This document shows positions 8,990-17,649 of a stretch of DNA of 64,000 nucleotides, piece after piece. The position numbers and the translations under genes are program-made. The DNA is from Mycolicibacterium litorale (lineage in GTDB: Bacteria; Actinomycetota; Actinomycetes; Mycobacteriales; Mycobacteriaceae). The notes beneath the pieces are model-generated. The model was not told the DNA's origin and did no database searches. It saw only the letters and a program-made list of their open reading frames with translations. The first letter of the stretch is position 1; each line of letters opens with the position of its first letter. The stretch is from positions 1,116,001-1,180,000 of the forward strand of contig NZ_AP022586.1 of assembly GCF_010731695.1 (NCBI RefSeq), in the 5' to 3' direction.

Positions 8990-10156
8990 ATGCCACACGA
9001 CCAGCCGGCCATCATCGGTGCCGCCGAACTCGCTCCAGGGAGAAACGTTCCGTACACCTCCACTGAATTGCATGTGCGCGCCGCGGTCGCGGCTCTCGCC
9101 GACGCAGGGGTGGTCCCAGACGAGGTCGACGGTCTGGTGTGCGCCGGGCCGATGACGAACGAGGGTTCGATCTTCCTGTCCGAGGACCTCATGGACTATC
9201 TCGGGCTGCACAATCTGAAACTTCAGATGACCTGTCAGCTTGGCGGCGGGACCCATCTCGCCATGACGCGCATGGCGAGTAACGTCATCGCCCGGGGCGA
9301 GGCCGAGACGGTGCTGGTCGTGTCGGCGGGCAAGTTTCCACCGATCCGCGATGGCGGGCGCGAACTGATGGCGCTGGTGTGTGACCACGCGTTCGAGATG
9401 CCCTATGGACCGTCCGTGCCGGCGCTCTACGGTTTGATCGCGCAGGCCTGGATGCACGAGACGGGACAGGGCAAGGCGGACATCGCCGAGGTCACCGTGT
9501 CGCAGGACCGTTGGGCCGCACTGAACCCCGCGGCTATCGCGCACGGCGCTCAACGCCTGACTGTGGAGGACGTGCTGGCGTCCCGGCCGATCGCCGGGCC
9601 GTTCCACTTCTACCACTGCTCGATTCCCTGCGAGGGCGGTGGCGCGCTGGTGCTGGGCTCGGCCCGCCGGGCTCGCGCGGGCAAGCACCGGCCGGTGCAT
9701 TTGCTGGGCTTTGGAGAGGGTCACACCCACGGTTTTCTGACCTCGCTGGCCCGGCCGGGTCGTACCGGGGCCGCCCGTTCGGGTCCGATGGCCTTTGAGC
9801 GCTCCGGACGGGCGCCGGCCGACGTCGACATCGCTTTGCTCTACGACGCCTTCGCCTCCAACCCGGCGATGATCCTTGAGGAGGCGGGTTTCGTGAAGCC
9901 CGGTGGGGCAGGCGATTTCTACCGTGACGGCTGCGCCGATCCGGGGGGCGACCTTCCGGTGAACACCGACGGCGGCCTAATCCGGTTCGGGCACACCGGG
10001 ACCTCCTCTGGCATTTCGCAGATCCTTGAGGGTTACTGGCAGTTGTCCGGTCGCGCCGAGGGCCGTCAGGTGCCCGGGGCGGATACCGCGTTCGTGCACA
10101 GCTACGGCTCGATGCTGTGCAGTCACGTCAGCATGGTGATGGAGGGAGCGTCATGA
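8990..10156 (+). CDS. SCP2-type thiolase or retro-aldolase (Ltp-like)
   Basis: A 388-residue thiolase-fold protein beginning QPAIIGAAELAPGR. The likely active Cys is in LQMTCQLGGGTHLAM. The His-containing C-terminal motifs of true thiolases appear altered (NTDGGLIRFGHTGTSSG, then HSYGSM). The ATG at 8990 is chosen over an upstream TTG because GAGAGGAG precedes it. Its stop overlaps the DUF35 gene start (ATGA). Thiolase/DUF35 pairs such as Ltp2 with ChsH2 work as acyl-CoA retro-aldolases, so this may be a C-C lyase rather than an acetyltransferase. The role in this cluster is inferred. Confidence 0.85.
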   Translation: MPHDQPAIIGAAELAPGRNVPYTSTELHVRAAVAALADAGVVPDEVDGLVCAGPMTNEGSIFLSEDLMDYLGLHNLKLQMTCQLGGGTHLAMTRMASNVIARGEAETVLVVSAGKFPPIRDGGRELMALVCDHAFEMPYGPSVPALYGLIAQAWMHETGQGKADIAEVTVSQDRWAALNPAAIAHGAQRLTVEDVLASRPIAGPFHFYHCSIPCEGGGALVLGSARRARAGKHRPVHLLGFGEGHTHGFLTSLARPGRTGAARSGPMAFERSGRAPADVDIALLYDAFASNPAMILEEAGFVKPGGAGDFYRDGCADPGGDLPVNTDGGLIRFGHTGTSSGISQILEGYWQLSGRAEGRQVPGADTAFVHSYGSMLCSHVSMVMEGAS

Positions 10157-10590
10157 CCGCAGCTTCGAGTTCTCTCGACGGTCTGCACGATCCTGAGGCG
10201 CTGCCGCCGCTGACCGATGTCAACCGTCCCTACTTCGCAGCAGCGGCCCGCGGTGTACTCGTCTTCCAGCGGTGCGCGAACGACCACCCTTTCCTCTACC
10301 CGCGGCTGGTGTGTCCCGTCTGCCATGACGGTGAGTTGGCCTGGGAGACCGCGGCGGGTACTGGTGAGATCGTCAGTTTCGCGCCGGTGTACCGCCCCCC
10401 GTGGGACTCGTTCCCGCGCAGCGAGCCGTACGTCGTCGTGCTCGTTCGTCTGGACGAGGGGCCGCAGTTGTTGGCCAGTCTCGAGGGCGTGGCCCCAGAT
10501 GAAGTTGCGATCGGGGCGAGAGTGCGCGCAGTGTTCGAGCGGGTGAACGAGGACCTTGGGCTGGTCCGATTCAGGCTGGCGGCGTCGTGA
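10153..10590 (+). CDS. DUF35/OB-fold zinc-ribbon protein partnering the thiolase
   Basis: A 145-residue protein with an N-terminal rubredoxin-like zinc ribbon (FQRCANDHPF, then VCPVCHDGEL) and a C-terminal OB fold, the standard DUF35 (ChsH2 C-terminal) architecture. Such proteins bind SCP2-type thiolases or aldolases and are needed for their activity. It overlaps the thiolase gene upstream (ATGA) and the LLM gene downstream (GTGA). In this copy the first zinc ligand pair looks like Cys-x-x-x-His rather than Cys-x-x-Cys. Confidence 0.88.
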   Translation: MTAASSSLDGLHDPEALPPLTDVNRPYFAAAARGVLVFQRCANDHPFLYPRLVCPVCHDGELAWETAAGTGEIVSFAPVYRPPWDSFPRSEPYVVVLVRLDEGPQLLASLEGVAPDEVAIGARVRAVFERVNEDLGLVRFRLAAS

Positions 10591-11630
10591 CCACGTACGG
10601 GGTCTCGGTGCTCGGCGCGGACTTGGCCACCCTTGTCGAGACCGCCGAGGCTACCGACCTCGCCGGCTTCGACGCCGCCTGGGCCTCGGAGTTCTACTCG
10701 CGCTCCGGCTCGATCTCGATGGCCGCGATGGCCGCGCGCACAAAGCGCTGCCGCATCGGGTCGTCGATCCTGTATGGCGTCGGGCGCAGCCCGCTCGTGC
10801 TCGCCACCGAGGCGCGTGACCTCGACGAGCTTTCAGGCGGGCGCGTCGTACTCGGGCTCGGCAACGGTACACGCCGCATGATGAGCGACTGGCACGGCGT
10901 GGAGGACACCTCCGCTCCCGCTCTGCGCATGGAGGAGCTGGTCCCGCTCGTGCGTCGGATCTGGAACCTGCACGAGGGCCCCGTGCGCCATGAGGGGCGC
11001 TTCTACCGGATGAATCTCGTCCCAACCGGCGACGTCGCGCCGCCGAAGCGAGCGATCCCGATCATCACCGCGGGCGTGCGTCCGCGGATGTGCGAGGTGG
11101 CAGGGCGCGTAGCCGACGGGTTGGCTGGTCATCCGCTGTTCACCACGACTTACGTCGAGGAGGTCGCCCGCCCAGCCGTCGTGCGCGGTGCGGAGCGGGC
11201 CGGACGCGATCCCGCCGACATTGAGATCGTCTCGATGGTCATCTGCGCGGTGCACGACGACCCACAGATCGCACGTCGTGAGGCCGCGCAGCAGATCGCG
11301 TTCTACTCCTCGGTGAAGACCTACGAGCACGTGCTCGACGTCAGCGGTTTCGCCAGGCAGGCAGCGGCCATCCGCGACGCGTTCGCACGGCGTGACCTGC
11401 CGGCCATGTTCGCCGCGGTCACCGACGACATGATCGACGCGATGGCGGTGGCCGGCACCGCCGCCGAGGTCCGAGAAGGGCTGCGCCGCTACGAGGGCGT
11501 GCTGGACCACATCGTTCTCTACTCACCCTCGATTGGTCTCGCGCCCGAGCGCATCGCCGAGAACCTCGGCAGCCTCATTCGCGATTGTGCGCCGGCCTTC
11601 GCCGGCGGGAAAGGTGACCAGAGTGGCTGA
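10587..11630 (+). CDS. F420-dependent LLM-class oxidoreductase
   Basis: A 347-residue luciferase-like TIM-barrel protein. Family hallmarks include the ARTKRCRIGSSI strand, the ELSGGRVVLGLGNGTRR loop and the PIITAGVRPRMCEVAGRVADG segment. Mycobacterial members usually use coenzyme F420 for hydride transfer or FMNH2 for oxygenation; the sequence alone does not separate these. It starts at a GTG overlapping DUF35 and its end overlaps the next hotdog gene. It may reduce or oxidise an acyl-CoA intermediate in the cluster. Confidence 0.88.
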   Translation: MTTYGVSVLGADLATLVETAEATDLAGFDAAWASEFYSRSGSISMAAMAARTKRCRIGSSILYGVGRSPLVLATEARDLDELSGGRVVLGLGNGTRRMMSDWHGVEDTSAPALRMEELVPLVRRIWNLHEGPVRHEGRFYRMNLVPTGDVAPPKRAIPIITAGVRPRMCEVAGRVADGLAGHPLFTTTYVEEVARPAVVRGAERAGRDPADIEIVSMVICAVHDDPQIARREAAQQIAFYSSVKTYEHVLDVSGFARQAAAIRDAFARRDLPAMFAAVTDDMIDAMAVAGTAAEVREGLRRYEGVLDHIVLYSPSIGLAPERIAENLGSLIRDCAPAFAGGKGDQSG

Positions 11631-12081
11631 CGCATCGCTCATCGGGACGCAACTCGGGAGGACCACGTTTCCCGTCGACCGGTCCAAAGTGCGCGAGTTC
11701 GCACTTTCGCTCGGCGACCGCGACCCGATCTACCAGGACGTCGCGGCCGCCCGCGCCGCCGGCTTCGGCGCGATCCCCGCTCCTCCGACCTTCGTCGTCT
11801 CCTCGGCTCACTGGCGCGCCGACGACGACATGTTCGGCGCCCTCGGGCTCGACCTGCGACGCGTACTGCACGGTGAGTGCGGCTGGGAGTATTTCGCGCC
11901 GGTGTTCGTCGGCGACGAGCTCACCGAGACTCGTCGGGTGTCGAACGTGACCAGCCGCGAGGGGAAGCGCGGCGGCATCATGACAATCGTGACGATCGAG
12001 ACCGACTTCACCAACCAGCGCGACGAACTCGTCGTGCGCCAGACCGACGTCTTGATCGAAACCGGAGGCTCCACCCAATGA
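11623..12081 (+). CDS. MaoC/FAS1-like dehydratase, hotdog subunit 1
   Basis: A hotdog-fold protein of about 152 residues with an N-terminal FAS1-like dehydratase layout (FPVDRSKVREFALSLGDRDPIYQD, then AIPAPPTFVV). GTG codons at 11614 and 11623 are both plausible starts. The latter is preferred because GGGAAAGG lies at better spacing. It overlaps the LLM gene upstream and the next MaoC gene downstream. Such proteins commonly pair with a second hotdog subunit to form a heteromeric enoyl-CoA hydratase; subunit 2 downstream is the natural partner. Confidence 0.82.
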   Translation: MADASLIGTQLGRTTFPVDRSKVREFALSLGDRDPIYQDVAAARAAGFGAIPAPPTFVVSSAHWRADDDMFGALGLDLRRVLHGECGWEYFAPVFVGDELTETRRVSNVTSREGKRGGIMTIVTIETDFTNQRDELVVRQTDVLIETGGSTQ

Positions 12082-12503
12082 CGACATCCCCCGCGCCGGT
12101 GGCGTTGGCCATCGGCGACGAGATGCCGACCTCACAGTTCGGCCCGCTGACGCGCTCGCACATCGTTCGCTACGCCGGCTCCGGCGGCGACTTCAACCCG
12201 ATCCACCACGACGAAGAGTTCGCCCGCGCGGCCGGCATGCCCGGTGTGTTCGGCATGGGACTGCTGCACGGCGGTGTGCTCGCGCAGCGGCTGACCGCCT
12301 GGGTGGGGCTGGCCAACATCCGCTCGTTCCGCATCCGGTTCACCGGTCAGGTATGGCCCGGTGACCTGCTCAGCTTCGGCGGCAGGGTCACCGGCGTGCG
12401 CGAGGCCGGAGGGCAGCAGGTGGCAGACCTCGAACTCGTGGTCACGCGCCAGACCGGCGAACCCGCGATAAAGGGGAGCGCCGTCGTGCAGGTGACCCGG
12501 TGA
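12078..12503 (+). CDS. MaoC-like dehydratase, hotdog subunit 2
   Basis: A 141-residue R-specific hydratase-like protein carrying the catalytic hydratase-2 motif: YAGSGGDFNPIHHDEEFA supplies Asp and His, and FGMGLLHGGVLA the substrate loop. It therefore looks like the catalytic member of the pair with the preceding gene, as in ChsH1/ChsH2-type heteromers. It would hydrate trans-2-enoyl-CoA substrates. The ATG at 12078 overlaps the preceding stop, and the next gene overlaps by GTGA. Confidence 0.85.
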   Translation: MTTSPAPVALAIGDEMPTSQFGPLTRSHIVRYAGSGGDFNPIHHDEEFARAAGMPGVFGMGLLHGGVLAQRLTAWVGLANIRSFRIRFTGQVWPGDLLSFGGRVTGVREAGGQQVADLELVVTRQTGEPAIKGSAVVQVTR

Positions 12504-13027
12504 GCGCGCCAACGAGCGACGTCACCGGCCTCGGGATGACGTTCGGGACCTTCGACGAAGGCCGGGCGTGGGTCGGTCATCGCTCCGAACCGCGGCATGC
12601 GTGGTTCCCGATCGACCGCTCGATGGTGTTGTACTACTGCTCGCTCGTCGAGGACGCGAACCCCCGTTACTGGGAGGGTGAGGACTGCCCGCCCGGGCTG
12701 CTGATGAGCCTCGGCTTCGCGCCGCAGTGGGTGCCCGGGTACCTAGCGCGTGCCGACATGATGTTCGCGCTCAGCGTCCCGTTGCCGGGCCACCACATCA
12801 TCAACGCCTCGACGACGACGGAGTTCGAACGCCGGCCCCGGGTAGGCGATCACGTGTCGATCGTGGAGGAGATCGCCTCGATCTCCGAGCCCAAGACGAC
12901 GCGGGTGGGCACCGGTGTGTTCATCACCACGGTGAGCACCTTCTCCGACCAGCACGGTGAGGTCATCGGCCGCAACACCAACGTGCTCTTCCGATACGAC
13001 ACCGCCGATAGTGAAGGCGCATCATGA
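12500..13027 (+). CDS. FAS1-like dehydratase hotdog subunit 3
   Basis: A 175-residue FAS1-like dehydratase-domain protein (DRSMVLYYCSLVEDANPRYWEG and TTTEFERRPRVGDHVSIVEE). It lacks a clear Asp/His hydratase motif, so it may be the structural or acyl-binding half of a heterodimer with subunit 4. The start is GTG at 12500, coupled to subunit 2. The second hotdog pair in the same operon suggests either two hydration steps or a thioesterase-like role. Confidence 0.78.
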   Translation: MSAPTSDVTGLGMTFGTFDEGRAWVGHRSEPRHAWFPIDRSMVLYYCSLVEDANPRYWEGEDCPPGLLMSLGFAPQWVPGYLARADMMFALSVPLPGHHIINASTTTEFERRPRVGDHVSIVEEIASISEPKTTRVGTGVFITTVSTFSDQHGEVIGRNTNVLFRYDTADSEGAS

Positions 13028-13494
13028 ACGACTCCACCGAGCGCAGCATGGTCCGCGTCCCCGTGCGGTTCGAGGACATCGCCGTCGGCGACACCCTGAC
13101 GCCCGTCTCGATCGAGATCAGCTACAAGCGCATCTGCATGAACGCGGCTTCGACATGGGACTGGTTCCCCGGTCACCACGACCCCGACTACGCGCGCAGC
13201 CAGGGCCAGCGCACGATCTACCTGTCAACCCTCTTCTTCCATGGCTTCATCGACCGCGGCCTCAACGAATGGGCCGGACCCGACGCGCTCATCCGGCGCC
13301 GCAGAATCTCAATGATCCGGTCGATCTATCCGGGCCAGACCGCAACCCTGAGCGGCAAGGTCGTGGCCAAACGCGACGATGGCGGACGGCGCCTCGTCGA
13401 CCTCGAGTTGCTCGTCTCGAGCGAAGATGGTCCGTGCGTGCCGAGTGAAGCCACCGTTGAGCTGGCCGACCCGTTTGTCGAGGTGCCGGGGTGA
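13024..13494 (+). CDS. MaoC-like hotdog subunit 4
   Basis: A 156-residue protein with the MaoC start VRFEDIAVGDTL. A degenerate active-site region, NAASTWDWFPGHHDPDYAR, retains His and Asp but not in the canonical spacing. The ATG at 13024 overlaps subunit 3 (ATGA). With subunit 3 it probably forms the second heteromeric hotdog enzyme of this operon. The reaction is not determined. Confidence 0.78.
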   Translation: MNDSTERSMVRVPVRFEDIAVGDTLTPVSIEISYKRICMNAASTWDWFPGHHDPDYARSQGQRTIYLSTLFFHGFIDRGLNEWAGPDALIRRRRISMIRSIYPGQTATLSGKVVAKRDDGGRRLVDLELLVSSEDGPCVPSEATVELADPFVEVPG

Positions 13495-13537
13495 GCTGCC
13501 ACTCACATGCGAGGCGACGGTGAGGGACGGAGGCTCG

Positions 13538-14305
13538 GTGGCCGAGCAACCGGTTCGCTACGAGGTCGTCGACAGCGTGGCCTGGCTGACGATCAACCGG
13601 CCCGAGGCGCGCAACGCGCTGAACAACGCTGTGCGCACGGGGCTTTTCGACGCGGTACGCCGCTTCAATGACGACGACGCGGCGAAGGTGCTCGTCCTCA
13701 CCGGCGTGGGCGATAAGGCGTTCTGCGCCGGCGGGGACTTGAAGGAGATGGCGCAGAACGCGCTCAAGGTGCCCCCGAAGGACTTCGCTCCGCAGTTCGG
13801 CCGCAACATCGATGTCGCGAAGCCGACGATCGCGGCCGTCAACGGTGTCGCGTTCGCCGGGGGCTTCCTGCTCGCGCAGCAGTGCGACCTGGTCGTGGCT
13901 GCCGAACACGCGACCTTCGCCGTCAGCGAGGTCAAAGTCGGCCGCGGGTCGCCGTGGGCGGCACCGCTATCGTGGCTGGTGCCCCCACGCGTTGCCATGC
14001 AGATCCTGCTGACCGGCGACCCGATCACCGCCGAGCGCGCCCACCAGGTCGGCTTAGTCAATGAGGTGGTGCCGGCCGATCAGTTGCGCGAGCGTACCCG
14101 GCAGTTGGCGCTCAGCATCGCCGCGAACGCACCGCTATCGGTGCTTGCGTCCAAGCGCACCGTGTACCTCTCGGCACAGCACCACCTCGCCGCCGCCTAC
14201 GACCTGGCCGACGAGATATGGGAGCCGGTCTATCTGAGCGACGACGCGCAGGAAGGCCCGACGGCGTTCCGCGAGAAGCGCGCACCACAGTGGAAGGGAC
14301 GCTGA
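13538..14305 (+). CDS. Enoyl-CoA hydratase/isomerase family protein (crotonase; AtuE-like role)
   Basis: A 255-residue crotonase. The oxyanion-hole segments AFCAGGDLKEMA and NGVAFAGGFLLAQQCDL are intact, and the first catalytic Glu is present in AVSEVKVGRGS. The second catalytic Glu position (the E of AmEmvLtGd in hydratase 1) is Gln here: VAMQILLTGD. The GTG at 13538 is chosen over upstream in-frame codons because GGACGGAGG precedes it. With the carboxylase and AtuA-like genes nearby it may act like AtuE or LiuC, hydrating a 3-methyl-glutaconyl-type CoA. Confidence 0.85.
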   Translation: MAEQPVRYEVVDSVAWLTINRPEARNALNNAVRTGLFDAVRRFNDDDAAKVLVLTGVGDKAFCAGGDLKEMAQNALKVPPKDFAPQFGRNIDVAKPTIAAVNGVAFAGGFLLAQQCDLVVAAEHATFAVSEVKVGRGSPWAAPLSWLVPPRVAMQILLTGDPITAERAHQVGLVNEVVPADQLRERTRQLALSIAANAPLSVLASKRTVYLSAQHHLAAAYDLADEIWEPVYLSDDAQEGPTAFREKRAPQWKGR

Positions 14306-14306
14306 C

Positions 14307-15119
14307 ATGGCGGTGACCATGCAGTCGGTAATCGCCGACATCGAAGCCGAAACGGCCGCGTTGCGCGAACTCATCGCACCGCTGCCCGAAGGTCCGCGCG
14401 GCTGGGACGCGCCGACTCCGGCCGTGGGCTGGGCGATCCGCGACCAGATCAGCCATCTGGCGTTCTTCGACGACGTGGCGGTGCGCTCGGCCACCGACCC
14501 CGACGGTTTCAGCAGCGACTACCTGCCGATGATGGCCGACGGAAGCATCTCACCCGACGTCATCGCTGAGCGCTACCGTCAAATGCCGGCTGCCGACCTG
14601 CTCGCGTGGTTCGACACGTCGCGTGCAGCCCTCGTTGCGGCGTTCGCGGACATTGCCCCGGCGACCCGCCTGCCGTGGTTCGGGCCGACGATGAGCGCGG
14701 TCTCGTCGCTGACAGCGCGACTCATGGAGACCTGGGCGCACGGCCAGGACATCGTCGACGCGCTCGGCGCGACCCGCGAGGCCACGGCACGGCTGCGGCA
14801 CGTGGCCCACATCGGGGTGGGTGCGCGCGCTTTCAGCTACCTGGCCAACGGTCTGGACCTCCCCGCGGACCCGGTACGCGTCGAGCTGACCGCTCCGGAC
14901 GGCAGCGTCTGGACGTGGGGGCCAGCCGACGCCGCCAACCGCGTGAGCGGGCCGGCGCTGGACTTTTGCCTGTTGGTGACCCAACGCCGCCACCGCGACG
15001 ACACCGCTTTGGTCGCCGACGGACCGCTGGCCGACCAGTGGCTCGCGATCGCCCAGGCCTTCGCGGGGCCCCCTGGCGGCGGGCGCGTGGCGGGCCAGTT
15101 CGCAGGGGGTCAGCGGTGA
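14307..15119 (+). CDS. TIGR03084-family DinB/mycothiol-maleylpyruvate-isomerase-like protein
   Basis: A 270-residue protein. The N-terminal DinB-like four-helix bundle has ISHLAFFDDVAV and, near residue 145, METWAHGQDIVDALG, giving the His residues that bind metal in this fold. The C-terminal part carries the TIGR03084-type region ending in LDFCLLVTQRRHRDDTAL. This family commonly sits next to AtuA-like genes in actinobacteria; here the two genes overlap (GTGA). A mycothiol-dependent or metal-dependent role in the same pathway is plausible but unproved. Confidence 0.82.
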   Translation: MAVTMQSVIADIEAETAALRELIAPLPEGPRGWDAPTPAVGWAIRDQISHLAFFDDVAVRSATDPDGFSSDYLPMMADGSISPDVIAERYRQMPAADLLAWFDTSRAALVAAFADIAPATRLPWFGPTMSAVSSLTARLMETWAHGQDIVDALGATREATARLRHVAHIGVGARAFSYLANGLDLPADPVRVELTAPDGSVWTWGPADAANRVSGPALDFCLLVTQRRHRDDTALVADGPLADQWLAIAQAFAGPPGGGRVAGQFAGGQR

Positions 15120-16840
15120 GCGTCCCGGTCCGCATCGGCAACTGCTCCGGCTTTTACGGCGACCGCATCGCCGCAGCCCGCGAGATGGTCGAGGGCGGAC
15201 CGATCGACGTCCTGTGCGGTGACTATCTGGCCGAGCTGACCATGCTCATCCTGGCCAAGGCCCAGGCCAAAGACCCGTCCGGCGGGTACGCGCGGACTTT
15301 CCTCACCCAAATGGAACAGGTGCTGGGCACCTGTCTCGATCGTGGCATCAAGGTCGTCGCGAACGCGGGCGGGCTGAATCCCGCCGGCTTGGCCGCCGCG
15401 TTGCGCGAGCTGTCCGCACGTCTCGGCCTCACCGCGCGCGTCGCGCACGTCGAGGGCGACGACCTACGTGGCGACCTCCACGCAATCACGCCGCCCGTCG
15501 GCGACATCAAACCGGTGTCGGCCAACGCCTACCTCGGCGCCTGGGGCATCACCGAGGCGCTGCATTCGGGCGCCGACGTCGTCGTGACCGGCCGGGTCAC
15601 CGACGCATCCCTCGTGGTCGGTCCCGCGGCCTGGTGGCACGCCTGGGCACGCGCCGACTGGGATCGGCTCGCGGGTGCGGTCGTCGCCGGGCACGTGATC
15701 GAGTGCGGCCCTCAGGCGACGGGCGGCAACTACGCGTTCCTCGACGAGATCACCGACCGCCGCTACCCGGGGTTTCCGATCGCCGAGGTCGCCGAGGACG
15801 GCTCTTCGGTGATCACGAAGCATCCCGGCACCGGGGGACTGGTCTCAGTCGGCACGGTCACCGCCCAGCTGCTCTACGAGATCGCTGAACCTGCCTACCT
15901 CGGCCCCGACGTCGTCGCCCACTTCGACACCATTCGCCTGGCTCAACAGGGTGAGCACCGTGTCGCGATCAGCGGTACGAAAGGCAGTCCGCCGCCGGAC
16001 ACGTTGAAGGTGGCGCTGAACGAGGTGGGCGGCTTCCGCAACACGATGACCATGGTGCTCACCGGCCTCGACATCGAGGCCAAGGCGGCCTTCGCCGAAC
16101 AGCAGCTCTTCGACGTTCTCGGCGGACGCGACGCCTTCGACGAAGTCGACGTGCGACTGTTGCGTTTCGACGTCTCCGATGCGCCGACGAACGAGCAAGC
16201 CTGCGCGCACCTGCGTGTGACGGTGAAGGACGCCGACCCGCGAAAGGTGGGCCGAGCCTTCTCCGGCGGGGTCATGGAGATCGCCCTGGCTGGTTTCGCC
16301 GGCTTCCACACCACCACGCCACCGTCCTCGGAGACCGCGTTCGGCGTCTACCGGCCGGCCTACGTTCCGCGCTCGGCCCTCACGCACGTGCTCGTCGACG
16401 CCGACGGCAATCGGCACGTGATCCCTGACCCGCCGACCGGTGCGGTCCCGCCGGCTGGGATCGCCCCGCCCGCGAAGCTGCCGGCGCCATCCGGGCCGAC
16501 GCGGCTCGCGCCGCTCGGGTCGGTACTCGGTGCGCGGTCCGGAGATAAGGGCGGCAACGCCAACCTCGGACTGTGGGCACGCGACGACCCCGGTTACGCG
16601 TGGGCGCGCGAGTACCTGAGCGTCGAGCGGCTGCGCACACTGCTCGGGCCGGAGACGGCGCACCTGCGCATCGAGCGCTTCGAACTGCCGAACCTGCGCG
16701 CGCTCAACGTGGTGGTGCACGGCTTGCTCGGTGACGGGGTGGCCTCCTCGACCCGGCCGGACGCGCAGGCCAAGGGGCTCGGGGAGTACGTGCGATCCCG
16801 AGTGGTGGACGTTCCCGAATCGCTGCTCGACACACACTAA
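15116..16840 (+). CDS. AtuA-like acyclic terpene utilisation protein (DUF1446 plus C-terminal domain)
   Basis: A 574-residue AtuA-family protein. The N-terminal DUF1446 domain is clear from IGNCSGFYGDRIAAAREM, DVLCGDYLAELTM and VVVTGRVTDASL. The C-terminal AtuA-like ferredoxin-fold domain contains LGARSGDKGGNANLGLW and ends near residue 570. The frame extends far upstream, but the GTG at 15116, overlapping the TIGR03084 stop, gives the standard N-terminus. AtuA is required for citronellol and geraniol breakdown in Pseudomonas, though its reaction is unknown. Its stop overlaps the convergent TetR gene by 4 bases. Confidence 0.9.
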   Translation: MSVPVRIGNCSGFYGDRIAAAREMVEGGPIDVLCGDYLAELTMLILAKAQAKDPSGGYARTFLTQMEQVLGTCLDRGIKVVANAGGLNPAGLAAALRELSARLGLTARVAHVEGDDLRGDLHAITPPVGDIKPVSANAYLGAWGITEALHSGADVVVTGRVTDASLVVGPAAWWHAWARADWDRLAGAVVAGHVIECGPQATGGNYAFLDEITDRRYPGFPIAEVAEDGSSVITKHPGTGGLVSVGTVTAQLLYEIAEPAYLGPDVVAHFDTIRLAQQGEHRVAISGTKGSPPPDTLKVALNEVGGFRNTMTMVLTGLDIEAKAAFAEQQLFDVLGGRDAFDEVDVRLLRFDVSDAPTNEQACAHLRVTVKDADPRKVGRAFSGGVMEIALAGFAGFHTTTPPSSETAFGVYRPAYVPRSALTHVLVDADGNRHVIPDPPTGAVPPAGIAPPAKLPAPSGPTRLAPLGSVLGARSGDKGGNANLGLWARDDPGYAWAREYLSVERLRTLLGPETAHLRIERFELPNLRALNVVVHGLLGDGVASSTRPDAQAKGLGEYVRSRVVDVPESLLDTH

Positions 16841-17430
16841 ATCCGGTGCGGGGCGCCGTCTACCTGCTGTGTAACCGCGCGGCTGAACAGCGCCGCAACG
16901 GCCGCGGCGGCCAGCATCGCCTCAATCGTCGCGTCGTCCAGCGACGCCGGCATGTACGCGGACGCGTTGAGCAATGACAGCACGGCGGCGACCAGGCCCT
17001 GTGCGCGCTCACGGTCCAGATCGCCCCGTGCTCGTACGAGCGCGTCGACCCAGAAGGACTCGTACCTGTGCTGTCGGCGTCGCAGGGCACGGGTCGCCAG
17101 CGGCGACAGCGAGCGGTGCTCGCGGGCGTAGACGGCCAACAGGCCGCGTCGTCGCGCGCCGAAGGCCGCGTGTAGGTCGACAAGGGCGTGCAGGACCTCC
17201 GTCGGTGTGCCGGCGTTGGTGGCGCGCCGGGCGCCGGCCAGCAGCTCAGTCATGGCGGCGTCGCATAACTCGCGCAGGATCGCGTCCTTGTTCTGAAAGT
17301 GCCGGTAGACGGCCGGCCCGCTCACCCCTGCTGCGGCACCGATGTCGTCGATGCCCACGGCGTGAAAGCCTTGCCGCGCGAACAGGTCGGCGGCGGCCTC
17401 GAGGAGCAGTTTGCGGCGCAAACCGGCCAC
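16837..17430 (-). CDS. TetR-family regulator of the atu-like cluster
   Basis: A 197-residue TetR protein with the HTH VGIDDIGAAAGVSGPAVYRHF near residues 24-44. The C-terminal half resembles the TetR_C domain in mycobacterial lipid regulators. It sits between two convergent halves of the catabolic cluster, upstream of no gene on its own strand except the AtuA antisense, so it is probably monocistronic. It is the best candidate regulator of the 9-24 kb cluster. The interval 17431-17649 between it and the acyl-CoA synthetase shows no clear palindrome. Confidence 0.88.
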   Translation of the reverse strand: MAGLRRKLLLEAAADLFARQGFHAVGIDDIGAAAGVSGPAVYRHFQNKDAILRELCDAAMTELLAGARRATNAGTPTEVLHALVDLHAAFGARRRGLLAVYAREHRSLSPLATRALRRRQHRYESFWVDALVRARGDLDRERAQGLVAAVLSLLNASAYMPASLDDATIEAMLAAAAVAALFSRAVTQQVDGAPHRI

Positions 17431-17649
17431 TTTCAGGCCTCCTGTCGATTTGTGGTTACGTTGTTCGCCGTCCGATCCGCTGGGCCGGGCTGGGATCCTA
17501 CCGGCGCTGGGGTTGCCTGCGTCGGCACCCGCCGCACCAAATCAAGGGAGGTGAACGAAACCGCTAGCCCCCGCCGATGCTGTCGCATCCTCTTCTCAGT
17601 TCATGATTTAGGGGCCCTGCTTCGAACCCGCGATGTGCAGCGGCACGAC

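Noticed and set aside
14606-15115. 510-base N-terminal extension of the AtuA-like gene
   Set aside because: It overlaps the well-supported TIGR03084 gene in another frame and reads as Arg-rich shadow sequence; the GTG at 15116 gives the family N-terminus.
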